Shown here: positions 24,860 to 32,663 of the stretch, one piece after another
How the letters are laid out: the number at the start of each line of letters is the position of its first letter
Position numbering within the stretch: the first letter of the stretch is position 1
Origin: Thermoguttaceae bacterium
Lineage (GTDB): Bacteria; Planctomycetota; Planctomycetia; Pirellulales; Thermoguttaceae
Direction of reading: 5' to 3'
DNA length: 64,000 bases
Assembly: GCA_017447865.1 (NCBI GenBank)
Contig: JAFSMO010000074.1
Coordinates: forward strand, 186,001-250,000
The notes under the pieces: model-generated
Told to the model about the DNA's origin: nothing
The model's input: the letters and a program-made list of their open reading frames with translations, nothing else
Databases searched by the model: none
Translations under genes and position numbers: made by a program

Positions 24860-25638
24860 AACTTTACTACGAAAAACGCGGCTCCGGGCCGGCGATCCTT
24901 TTCGGTCACGGGTTTCCGTTCGACCACACGATGTGGCGCGCGCAGCTCGACGGACTTTCCGGCGATTTCACCGTCATCACCCCCGATTTTCGCGGCATGG
25001 GCCAAAGCCCCGCCTCCGGTGAAAAGGTCACGACGATGCCCGACCTGGCGGACGACCTGAGCGCCCTGCTCGACCAGCTCGGCATCGAAAAATGCGCCTA
25101 CTGCGGCCTCTCGATGGGCGGCTACGTCGGGCTGGAATTCTGGCGCCGCCACGCGGACCGGCTCAGCGCTCTGATCCTCTGCGACACGAACGCCCGCTGC
25201 GACTCGCCGGAAGGCGCGGCCAAACGTCTCGCCACGGCCGAAAAGCTCGAAGCGGAGAAAACCTGCGTGTTCATGGTGGACAGCATGAAGCAGAACCTTA
25301 TGACCCCCGCCACGCTCGCCGACGCGGAAAACCCGCTGGGCGTTTTCGCGGCCTACAGGAAAATGGTCACGGAGAATAATCCGCTTGGCGTCGCCTCGGT
25401 CGCCCGCGGGATGGCCCAGCGCAGCGACTTTTCCGAAGCGGTGCGGCAAATCTCCGTCCCGACACTGGTTTTGACCGGTGAACAGGACGTTCTTTCGCCC
25501 CCGTCCGCGATGAGCGCTCTGGCCGAGACGATCCCCGGTGCGCAGTTCGCCTCCATTCCCGATGCGGCACATTTGGCACCGATGGAACAACCGGCACAGT
25601 TGAACATCGAAATTCAACGGTTTTTAGAGGAAATCTGA
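24856..25638 (+). CDS. Alpha/beta-hydrolase fold protein
   Basis: The protein has 260 residues. ILFGHGFPFDHTMW carries the oxyanion HG motif, CGLSMGGYVGLE the nucleophile elbow (Ser), LTGEQDVLSPPSAM the catalytic Asp and IPDAAHLAPMEQP the catalytic His. The likely activity is hydrolysis of an ester or lactone (3-oxoadipate enol-lactonase-like sequence style), but the substrate is not defined. GAGGAGG precedes the start inside the upstream gene. Being coupled to a PqqD-like protein is unusual. Confidence 0.9.
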   Translation: MKLYYEKRGSGPAILFGHGFPFDHTMWRAQLDGLSGDFTVITPDFRGMGQSPASGEKVTTMPDLADDLSALLDQLGIEKCAYCGLSMGGYVGLEFWRRHADRLSALILCDTNARCDSPEGAAKRLATAEKLEAEKTCVFMVDSMKQNLMTPATLADAENPLGVFAAYRKMVTENNPLGVASVARGMAQRSDFSEAVRQISVPTLVLTGEQDVLSPPSAMSALAETIPGAQFASIPDAAHLAPMEQPAQLNIEIQRFLEEI

Positions 25639-25704
25639 GTAATTTATTCCGGTTAAAAAGATTTTGAGGCCTGGAAAAGCTTCCATCACCTCCGAAAGAT
25701 AAAA

Positions 25705-26205
25705 ATGAGCAAGAAAAACAAAAAGAAATCCTCCCAGTCCCCTGCTCCGATCACGGGGAAAACCGCTGAGATCCGCGACGTGCGCCGCCCGAAATACTAC
25801 AAACGCGCAACGATTTTGCACATTTTCACGTTCATCACGTGCTTTACGCTTTTCGTCTTTTTCTCGATCAAAATCGCGAACCAGCCGCTGAGCGAGATGC
25901 AGCCCGCCGCGTGTACTGGCTGGTACTACGACGGAAACCCGGAGACCGGCCAGCAGGAAAAGGTCGAATTTTCGGCCACACCCGCCGCCGCGATGGAGCT
26001 GGCGCAGCTTTTGGACTCCACGCCGTCCAGTCAGTTGGGCTGGGGAAAGTGCGAAACTTATGGCGAGATTGATTTCACGTTCGCGCGAAACAAACGCACC
26101 CGCAAATTCATCATCACGCAGAATGGCGTGAACGATACGCAGGGGCTCTTCCGCCTGAAGGACATTTCGATCGATCAAGTGAAAGAAATCGTTAATGAAA
26201 AGTGA
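25705..26205 (+). CDS. Single-span membrane protein of unknown function
   Basis: The protein has 166 residues. A Lys/Ser-rich cytoplasmic N-terminus (MSKKNKKKSSQSPAPITG) is followed by one membrane helix at about 39-57 (LHIFTFITCFTLFVFFSI). The extracytoplasmic part of about 105 residues has two Cys (ACTGWYYDG and GKCETYGEI) and a beta-rich look. It lies 66 bases after the hydrolase gene and may share its transcript. No family is recognised. Confidence 0.72.
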   Translation: MSKKNKKKSSQSPAPITGKTAEIRDVRRPKYYKRATILHIFTFITCFTLFVFFSIKIANQPLSEMQPAACTGWYYDGNPETGQQEKVEFSATPAAAMELAQLLDSTPSSQLGWGKCETYGEIDFTFARNKRTRKFIITQNGVNDTQGLFRLKDISIDQVKEIVNEK

Positions 26206-26263
26206 TTTTTTGGCGAAAACAAGCAAAAAAACGTTTTAATGCTTGCTTTCGCCAGTTTTCTCA

Positions 26264-27466
26264 TTACTTGTCTGTCTTGGGAAACTCCCGAAATTTCTCG
26301 GAATCGGGGAGGTCTACGACCGAATCGATCGTCAGCAAATCGTTTGAATTCTCCTTTTCCTCCGGTACGGCAGGAAGAGTCACCGGCTTTTTGACCCCGA
26401 AATACTTGTTCGGCTCGACCAGTTCCATTTCTCCGTAAGCCATCGGGAAGTTCCCCTGCTCACCTTCATTAATAATGGGATCGGGAGTCTGCCATTCCTT
26501 TTCTGGCGTCATTTCGGCTTTTTCCTCCTTAAAAGTTGGTGCTTTGAGCAAACCTGGCCCCGGGGATTCTTCCACAGGCGGAAAATCTCGCCTCGTTTTC
26601 TCCTCTACGGGCGGAAAATCCAGCATTTTCGTTTCAACCGGCGGAAGCGTTGGAAGTGCTATTTCCTGCGGCGGAGCAGGGGAGAGCAGAATCTCGGGCG
26701 CTTCATGGGAGGCCGGAACTGGCGCGGGAGGAAGGATCGGCTTCCTGCTCACACGAGGAGCGACGTGATACCCAGGTGGAAGGACTGGTTCAGGAGCGGG
26801 AGCCGCCGCCACTTGCGCTTCCTGAGGCGGAGCAGGGGACAGAGATGAATCCTTGGATTTCAAATCCTGTTCCGAAGGCGAAGGTGAATTTTTCGCCGAC
26901 GCTTTTTTTCGTTCCACGACCGCTACCGTTTGCGGAGTGGTCGTGGGCTTATCGGGAGCCGGGAAAACCCGCGGTTGTTTCTCATCCGCCTCTGCATTCC
27001 CTCCAAAGAGAGAAAAAGGCCAAGGGGCGTTTTTTACGATCTCGGAGGGATTTTTTTTCCTGGAATCCGCTAAATTCTCGTTCTGAAACTCCTTTTGAAA
27101 AATTTTTTTATTTTTTTGGGAAAAATCTTGAGTTAAAACGGGGGCACATTCGGAGCCTTTTTGAGGAGCTGAAACCGATAATGAGGAGGATGACGGATTT
27201 TCAGATTCAGAATTATACAAAATAGTTTCGCCATTTTCTTCATTTTGAAGTGGTTTGGCAACAGACCACTCAATGGAAGGCGCATTTGATGGTACGGTTG
27301 GAGAAAATGTGGAGTCTGTGCCGGTCACCAAGACTCTTCCTTGAGACGGAGAATTCCCAAAAAATGAGGAGACAAACTCCGATTCTTGTAATAAAGCATT
27401 TATTACCATCAAAATCACGATCGCAAAGGAAACGATTACGAATTTTTGAAAAGTTTTAGTGCCCAT
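26264..27466 (-). CDS. Membrane-anchored Pro/Ser/Glu-rich protein of unknown function
   Basis: The protein has 400 residues from the Met at 27466, which has GAGG upstream; the frame extends 19 codons further but that part reads like a leader. A membrane anchor spans about residues 8-26 (FVIVSFAIVILMVINALL). The rest is low-complexity with imperfect repeats such as LSPAPPQE (twice) and FPPVEEK/FPPVEES, and little predicted order. It may be a periplasmic spacer or TonB-like stalk, but no TonB domain is seen. It is convergent with the preceding gene, and a TATAAT lies at 27523-27528 on its strand. Confidence 0.68.
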   Translation of the reverse strand: MGTKTFQKFVIVSFAIVILMVINALLQESEFVSSFFGNSPSQGRVLVTGTDSTFSPTVPSNAPSIEWSVAKPLQNEENGETILYNSESENPSSSSLSVSAPQKGSECAPVLTQDFSQKNKKIFQKEFQNENLADSRKKNPSEIVKNAPWPFSLFGGNAEADEKQPRVFPAPDKPTTTPQTVAVVERKKASAKNSPSPSEQDLKSKDSSLSPAPPQEAQVAAAPAPEPVLPPGYHVAPRVSRKPILPPAPVPASHEAPEILLSPAPPQEIALPTLPPVETKMLDFPPVEEKTRRDFPPVEESPGPGLLKAPTFKEEKAEMTPEKEWQTPDPIINEGEQGNFPMAYGEMELVEPNKYFGVKKPVTLPAVPEEKENSNDLLTIDSVVDLPDSEKFREFPKTDK

Positions 27467-27528
27467 AAATTTGCCTCGATGGCTGGTACAAATAGTTATA
27501 GTTGGGGAAAGTTTCCATACCAATTATA

Positions 27529-28013
27529 ACATGTTACCAAAAAAAATCCACTAAATATTACAAATATCTTCTGATTATCTCGAAATAATCGCCGCGGGAG
27601 ACCTTCTGGGAAACCTGAGCAGGCCGGACAAAATGGAAAAATCAGAAGTTTTGAGATAAATACTGGATTGAGGCGAATAAGACCATATATTTATTGCAAA
27701 CCTTTGCAGAGTACCTAAACCCAAAAATTTTTGGTTTTTTTTAACCCGAGGGGCTTGCAAAATATAAAATATGTGGTATAGTTAAAATGACGAGCCTGAA
27801 AAATTTGAGAAATTTTGGCAATTTTCAAAGCATGCGCTAAAGTCTCAAAATGAGAAGGCCGATAAAAAGAGAAGTTTGGAGAAGTTTCGCTGACATCAGC
27901 AGAAAACCGAACGGAGGAAACCTTTTGGGTGTTTGGCGAAACTGAAGAAACAAAAAAAATCCAAAATTTTGAAGAAAATAGCAAAATTAGTGAAAAAAAA
28001 CCCTAGGGGGCTA
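27529..28013. other. AT-rich gap without a recognisable gene
   Basis: About 485 bases between the Pro-rich gene and the promoter of the Cys-rich gene. Open frames are short and AT-driven. I see no tRNA, no clear structured RNA and no repeat. A GC-rich patch at 27590-27630 is the only departure. Confidence 0.5.
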
Positions 28014-28041
28014 TTGACAAATTTTGAATTTTAGTCAAAAT
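28014..28041 (+). promoter_or_regulatory. Possible promoter of the Cys-rich protein gene
   Basis: A perfect TTGACA, a 16-base spacer and CAAAAT lie about 130 bases upstream of the ATG. A second candidate -10 (TATAAA preceded by GG) lies near 28114. Confidence 0.5.
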
Positions 28042-28171
28042 AAGGGATTAGATGAAACAGTGGGTATTTTCCCCAGGGCGAAAATTCCTGCTATTCGAAA
28101 AAACGGTTTTGTGGTATAAACCGTCAAAAGTCCAAAAGGACACTAGGTATCTCAAGTTAACGGAGGATATT

Positions 28172-28840
28172 ATGAAACGTTTGAGTTCCTTGGTGGCAGT
28201 CGCCATCGTGATTGCTAGCGTCTCCGCTGCGAACGCTGGTTTCTTTAAATCTTGTGCCCCGGCTTGCGCCCCGGCTTGTGAAAAAGCTGCTTGCGAAGCT
28301 CCGGCTTGCGAAGCTCCGGCTTGCGAAGCCCCGGCTTGCGAAGCTCCCGCCTGCAAACCCTGCTTCAAACCCTGCTTCAAATTCAACTTCTGCAAGATTC
28401 GTTGCTGCAAACCGACTTGTGCTCCGGCTTGTGAAGCTCCGGCTTGCGAAGAAGCCAAACCGGCTTGTGAAGCTCCGGCTTGTGACGCTCCGGCTTGCGG
28501 CGCTCCGGCTTGCAAACCCTGCTGCAAACCCTGCTTCAAGTTCAACTTCAAGCTCCCGAAGTTCCGTTGCTGCAAACCGGCCTGTGGCCCGGCTTGTGAA
28601 GCTCCGGCTTGCGATCCGGCTCCGGCTTGCGAAGCTCCGGCTTGCGATGCCCCGGCTTGCGACGCTCCGGCTTGTGGCGCTCCGTGCTGCAAACCCTGCT
28701 TCAGCTTCAAACTGCCGAAGTTCAACTTCTGCAAACCCTGCTTCAATTTCCCGAAGTTCGGTTGCTGCAAACCGGCTTGTGGTCCGGCCTGTGAAGCCCC
28801 GGCTTGCGAAGCCCCGGCTTGCGATCCGGCCTGCAAATGA
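28172..28840 (+). CDS. Exported cysteine-rich pentapeptide-repeat protein
   Basis: The precursor has 222 residues. Residues 1-22 are a signal peptide (MKRLSSLVAVAIVIASVSAA plus NA). The mature part has 44 Cys, over one residue in five. Tandem blocks of EAPAC/DAPAC/GAPAC alternate with basic-aromatic blocks such as KPCFKPCFKFNFCK and CCKPCFKFNFKLPKFRCC; this block pair occurs about three times. Acidic Cys blocks and basic Cys blocks could pair within or between chains, forming disulfide-crosslinked material. Planctomycete cell envelopes are known to be rich in Cys proteins, so an envelope role is plausible but not shown. GGAGG precedes the start. A terminator follows. I recognise no family. 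Confidence 0.8.
   Translation: MKRLSSLVAVAIVIASVSAANAGFFKSCAPACAPACEKAACEAPACEAPACEAPACEAPACKPCFKPCFKFNFCKIRCCKPTCAPACEAPACEEAKPACEAPACDAPACGAPACKPCCKPCFKFNFKLPKFRCCKPACGPACEAPACDPAPACEAPACDAPACDAPACGAPCCKPCFSFKLPKFNFCKPCFNFPKFGCCKPACGPACEAPACEAPACDPACK
28290..28352 (+). repeat. Tandem 15-base repeats coding EAPAC
   Basis: Four near-identical copies of a 15-base unit reading TGCGAAGCTCCGGCT lie in a row. Further copies are scattered to 28836. Exact repetition at base level suggests recent expansion by slippage or recombination. Confidence 0.85.
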
Positions 28841-28920
28841 GTTTTAATCTTTGATTAAAAGATTTCCCTCCGGGATCCCTACGGGGATTCCGGAAAGGTA
28901 AACGCCCTGGTTTACCTCTT

Positions 28921-28943
28921 GCTGGTTCTGCCAGCTTTTTTTA
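28921..28943 (+). terminator. Terminator of the Cys-rich gene
   Basis: GCTGG pairs with CCAGC across TTCTG and is followed by a long T run. A second hairpin (GGTAAA with TTTACC) lies just before it. The rest of the gap to rpsL is AT-rich without a gene. Confidence 0.75.
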
Positions 28944-29108
28944 TTTTAAACCTTCTGCTGAAATGGTGTTTTGAGCCGTCGTTTCTCCTGGCTTTCTGGT
29001 TTGTTGGACTGATTTTCACCTGCCGCCCAGATTCGTCCTCTGCTTTGCAATAGAATGAGAAAAAAGCATTTTATTCCTTTTTTCTTGTAAAAATTCGCTC
29101 AGGAGTAC

Positions 29109-29136
29109 TTGAACTTTTTTGAATTTCTGATATAAT
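29109..29136 (+). promoter_or_regulatory. Promoter of rpsL
   Basis: TTGAAC, a 16-base spacer and a perfect TATAAT. The leader of about 70 bases has a small GAGG...CCTC hairpin at 29168-29182. Confidence 0.75.
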
Positions 29137-29214
29137 CCAGTTTCCTATAGCATAAGAATTTTATTGTGAGGTAGTTTGCCTCTTTTACTTCATTATTGGT
29201 TAGGAATAATTAGT

Positions 29215-29607
29215 ATGCCGACAATCAATCAGTTAGTTCGCAAGAGCCGTGTCATGCCGCGCAAGTTCAGCAAAAGCCCGGTTCTCGAGAAAAACCCGCA
29301 GAAACGCGGGGTCTGCCTTCAGGTTCGTACCATGACGCCGAAAAAACCGAACTCCGCTCTTCGTAAGATCACGCGTGTTCGTCTTTCCAACGGCAAAGAA
29401 ATCACGGTTTACATTCCTGGTGAAGGGCACAACCTTCAGGAACACTCCATCGTGCTCGTGCGCGGTGGTCGTATTCGTGACCTCCCGGGCGTTCGTTACC
29501 AGGTCATCCGTGGTACGCTTGACGCTCAGGGCGTGAAAAACCGTAAGCAGGCCCGCAGCCGTTACGGTGCCAAAAAGAATCAGCCCGCTGCTGGCAAGAA
29601 AAAATAA
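29215..29607 (+). CDS. rpsL: 30S ribosomal protein S12
   Basis: The protein has 130 residues. [11 protein letters not shown] at the N-terminus, [32 protein letters not shown] and [20 protein letters not shown] are the S12 signature. The Met at 29215 gives the standard N-terminus; the 13-residue in-frame extension upstream is not S12-like. Lys in TPKKPNSA, where streptomycin resistance mutations occur, is unaltered. rpsG follows 247 bases later, an unusually wide gap. Confidence 0.97.
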   Translation: MPTINQLVRKSRVMPRKFSKSPVLEKNPQKRGVCLQVRTMTPKKPNSALRKITRVRLSNGKEITVYIPGEGHNLQEHSIVLVRGGRIRDLPGVRYQVIRGTLDAQGVKNRKQARSRYGAKKNQPAAGKKK

Positions 29608-29854
29608 GCTTCCAGCTTAAAGGTTCTGTCTTCAGAAAGGGGACGGCTGTGAGTAATTGGGCCTTCGCGTGGTTGACATCGGGTCAACTGCCTGCTCGGT
29701 GAACAGATGGAAGCGGTCGTCGGTATGAGTCAGAAAACAGAATCTCCCCCGATTGGGTGCGCAAACCGCATACTTTGCCTCCCAATCAGCCGGTCGGGTT
29801 GGTCCCTTCAGGTTTTTTCACAAAATTCACTTTTTTCAATGATTCGAGGAAAAA
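29608..29854 (+). other. 247-base spacer between rpsL and rpsG
   Basis: No gene. It contains one hairpin (GATTGGG at 29751-29757 with CCCAATC near 29781-29787) and a TTGACA-like box at 29675, followed by no clear -10. It could hold an internal promoter or an S7 control site, but neither is established here. Confidence 0.4.
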
Positions 29855-30325
29855 ATGGGTCGTATTACTGCAAGCCGCAAGCAGCTCGTCGGGGATCCGG
29901 TTTACGGGTCCGTGCTGGCCAGCAAATTCATCAACTGCCTGATGTATGACGGCAAAAAAAGCGTTGCTCAGGAAGTTTTCTATGACTGCCTGAAAGAGAT
30001 CGAGAAGAAAATCACGGACAAACCGGGCATCGAAGTTTTCACGCAGGCTCTGGAAAACGTGAAGCCGACCATCGAAGTCCGCTCCAAGCGCGTCGGTGGT
30101 TCTTCCTACCAGGTCCCGATGCAGGTCAATCGTGTTCGTCAGCAGTCGCTGGCGATCCGCTGGATCCTGAACGCCGTCCGCAGCAAGAAGGGTCAGCCGA
30201 TTGCGAAGAAGCTGGCTGACGAACTGGTGGCCGCGTACAACAAAGAAGGCACGGCTTACAAAAAGCGCGAAGACGTGCACCGCATGGCCGAAGCCAACAA
30301 AGCGTTCGCCCACTTCGCGTGGTGA
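29855..30325 (+). CDS. rpsG: 30S ribosomal protein S7
   Basis: The protein has 156 residues. It starts [20 protein letters not shown] and shows [56 protein letters not shown] and [18 protein letters not shown], all S7 features. GAGGAAAAA precedes the start. A terminator lies 30 bases after the stop, so fusA and tuf, which usually follow in the str operon, are not cotranscribed here. Confidence 0.97.
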   Translation: MGRITASRKQLVGDPVYGSVLASKFINCLMYDGKKSVAQEVFYDCLKEIEKKITDKPGIEVFTQALENVKPTIEVRSKRVGGSSYQVPMQVNRVRQQSLAIRWILNAVRSKKGQPIAKKLADELVAAYNKEGTAYKKREDVHRMAEANKAFAHFAW

Positions 30326-30355
30326 TTTTGCTTTGCTGAGTCTTTAAAAAATTCG

Positions 30356-30383
30356 AGGGTGACCGAGAGGCCACCCTTTTTTT
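30356..30383 (+). terminator. Terminator after rpsG
   Basis: AGGGTG pairs with CACCCT across a ten-base loop and is followed by seven T. Confidence 0.8.
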
Positions 30384-30402
30384 GTGGGAATTTCTGGGGC
30401 CG

Positions 30403-32625
30403 TTACTCCATCAAAAAGACGGCGGTCTGGAACTTCCCGAGCGGGATCGTGAACCGGTCGGCGTTTTCGGCCACGACTTTTTCGGTCGTGATCGCCGTCA
30501 CTTTCCGGCATGTGCGCGGAAGTTTCACCTCATAATTCCCCGCCTCTCGCGTGTGGAGCATCAGCCACGAGCCGTTGGCCGAGATCACGGCGTCGGAGTC
30601 CGTGTAAAGGTGAACGCCCGCCTCGCGGTAAATCTCGTGGAGCAGAGCAGGGGAGAGGCCCGGGACGGCCGAGAAAATCGACCGCCACGTCGGGAAATTC
30701 TTCTGCGCGATCAGCGTGGAGCCTTGAAGTTCGTCCACGCCGCGTGAGATCACCCGCGTTTCGGCGTCCGGCACGACGCTGAAAAAGTCGTTCTGGGTCG
30801 CGACCAACCACTTCTCAGTGAAGCCCCACGGGTTCTTTTCGGCTTCCTCGACCGACGTGCAGCGGATGGGGAAACGCCCCTCCGGCACGCGGATCTGCCC
30901 GGTTTTCTCGCCGGTCTGGACGTTTTCCGCCAAAAGTTTCCCGTGCGGCTCTTTTTTGAAGCGGAACCCGCTCAGGGCTTCCATGCGTTCCTGCGAAAGG
31001 CCCTCTTCCGTGACGTAGCCCGGCGCGTGGAACCAGACGAGCGTCCGGCCGTCCGCCTTGAGACGCTCGACGACGGCGCGCTGCTTTTCGGTCAGGAACT
31101 GGCAGTCCAGAAAAATCACCACGCGGTAATTTCGGGCCGCCACCGCCTCCAGATCGTCGGCGAGGTACCAGTCGAACGGCGCGCCCGCCCGGTAAAAAGC
31201 GCCCATCTGGTGCATGTAAAGGCCGACGGAAATATTATTCGGGTCCTCGCAGCGGTAGCCGAGATAAAACTCGCTTTCCGGGTTGGAAACCACGGCGACC
31301 TGCGAAATGTGCTCGCGGGAGTGGTTCATCGCCACGTCGGCCCACTTTTTCATCCGGCCGACGGCGTCCACGAGCTGCGGGTCCCGGAACGTGTTGCGCG
31401 TCAGGTCCATGTACCAGAGCCCGATCCCGTGCGTGACGGAGATCCCGAACTCCCGGTAGAGGATCGCCAGCGATTCGTCCATCGTTTTGCAGTGGGCGCG
31501 GGCGTCGTGGCGCGGTTTGAGGAATTCCAGGTGCGTCATGTCGTCGCCCTCATCGACGAAGAGCTTCCCGTGCAGCGCGGCGCTGGCCAGGTACTGCCGC
31601 GGCTCCCCGTCTTCGCCCAGCCTGCGGCGGTGGTACGTGTGTGGGGCCGACATCATGTCGACGCTTTCGAGCTGGTAGAGCCTCGACGGCGCGCGGTGAT
31701 CCGCCTCGATCCCCCAGAGTTCATCCTGGGTGTAGCCGTAAAAAACCAGCGTCGTGAGCGAGTTTTTCGATTCTTCCTTCACGATCCGGCAGTAAAAATC
31801 GATCAGATCGACCGTCATGGCGTGATGGCACTCGAAATAGTCGGTCACCCACCGGAACTGGGCCGGGTCGCGCCACGAGCCGTCCGAAAGCTGGCGGCGT
31901 TTCTCCAGCGGCGGGACCTGAACGTTTTCGAAAGTCACGGAATCGTCCCGAAACGCCGCCTGAAGGCGCTTCACGTCGTTTCCGTACTTTTTTCTTAAAA
32001 ACGCGCTGAAGGCCTGGCGCATCGGTTCCGAAACATCACCCCCAGCGCCGTGGTAGTACGCGTCCCAAGAGAAATGCTCGCCCCACGGGCCGTTTGTGAC
32101 GTGGATCCCGAGCAGGTGATCGCCGTACTCGTCGAGCAGATGCCGGACGGCCTGACGGTAAACCGGGCCCAGCTCGTCACGGAGTTTCTGCGAGGCGAAC
32201 GATTCCCGCGGCGTGGTCGGCTTGAAGCCCGGTTTGGAAAACGCAATATTTTCCCCGGGATTCTTCTTGATCCACCAATCCGGCGCGGCCGAGAAAATGC
32301 GCGGGAGGAAGTAGCAGCCCGGGCTCCACTCGAGGAGCTGCCGGATGTGCGCGTCCTGAAATTCCATCCCGAAGGATCCGTCCTCTTTCCAGTACGGGTT
32401 GGCGTAGTGCGGGAACGAGCCGAACATACTGAAGAGGCGCATCCCGGTCTGGGTCATGTCGCGCACGTCCGGCTCTTGCAGTTCCCACTGCCAGAACATG
32501 ATCGGCGTGACCGGCTCCGCGTCCCGGAAGAGGCACGGCGCGCCGTTCAGCTCGCGGACCGACCACGACTGGGCGTAAAGAAACGAGGGAAAAAGGAGGA
32601 GCAAAAGGAAGGGAAAGGCTTTCAT
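30403..32625 (-). CDS. Exported glycoside hydrolase, clan GH-A type (GH42-like)
   Basis: The precursor has 740 residues with a signal peptide (MKAFPFLLLLLFPSFLYA, 1-18). It begins with a TIM barrel: PIMFWQWELQEPDVRDM, LLGIHVTNGPWGEH (probable acid/base Glu), LFVDEGDDMTHLEF (possible nucleophile Glu) and THGIGLWYMDL. Residues of about 430-640 form a beta-galactosidase trimerisation-like domain (VAVVSNPESEFYLGYR, FDWYLADDLEAVAARNYRVV, VVERLKADGRTLVW). This order fits GH42-like enzymes, though the family and sugar are not certain. The next gene on the same strand is 38 bases upstream, so both probably form one transcript. Outer location is inferred from the signal peptide. Confidence 0.75.
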   Translation of the reverse strand: MKAFPFLLLLLFPSFLYAQSWSVRELNGAPCLFRDAEPVTPIMFWQWELQEPDVRDMTQTGMRLFSMFGSFPHYANPYWKEDGSFGMEFQDAHIRQLLEWSPGCYFLPRIFSAAPDWWIKKNPGENIAFSKPGFKPTTPRESFASQKLRDELGPVYRQAVRHLLDEYGDHLLGIHVTNGPWGEHFSWDAYYHGAGGDVSEPMRQAFSAFLRKKYGNDVKRLQAAFRDDSVTFENVQVPPLEKRRQLSDGSWRDPAQFRWVTDYFECHHAMTVDLIDFYCRIVKEESKNSLTTLVFYGYTQDELWGIEADHRAPSRLYQLESVDMMSAPHTYHRRRLGEDGEPRQYLASAALHGKLFVDEGDDMTHLEFLKPRHDARAHCKTMDESLAILYREFGISVTHGIGLWYMDLTRNTFRDPQLVDAVGRMKKWADVAMNHSREHISQVAVVSNPESEFYLGYRCEDPNNISVGLYMHQMGAFYRAGAPFDWYLADDLEAVAARNYRVVIFLDCQFLTEKQRAVVERLKADGRTLVWFHAPGYVTEEGLSQERMEALSGFRFKKEPHGKLLAENVQTGEKTGQIRVPEGRFPIRCTSVEEAEKNPWGFTEKWLVATQNDFFSVVPDAETRVISRGVDELQGSTLIAQKNFPTWRSIFSAVPGLSPALLHEIYREAGVHLYTDSDAVISANGSWLMLHTREAGNYEVKLPRTCRKVTAITTEKVVAENADRFTIPLGKFQTAVFLME

Positions 32626-32663
32626 TTTTCGTAAAATCGGAGGAAAGGTGGGATAAAAAAGGC

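Noticed and set aside
27715..27984. Minus-strand frame of 89 codons in the AT-rich gap
   Set aside because: AT-driven composition (Phe, Ser, Lys), no ribosome site and no domain; not supported as a gene.
28048..28836. Long open frame on the minus strand opposite the Cys-rich gene, rich in QAGASQAG repeats
   Set aside because: It is the mirror of the repetitive plus-strand gene. It lacks a ribosome site and signal peptide, whereas the plus frame has both.
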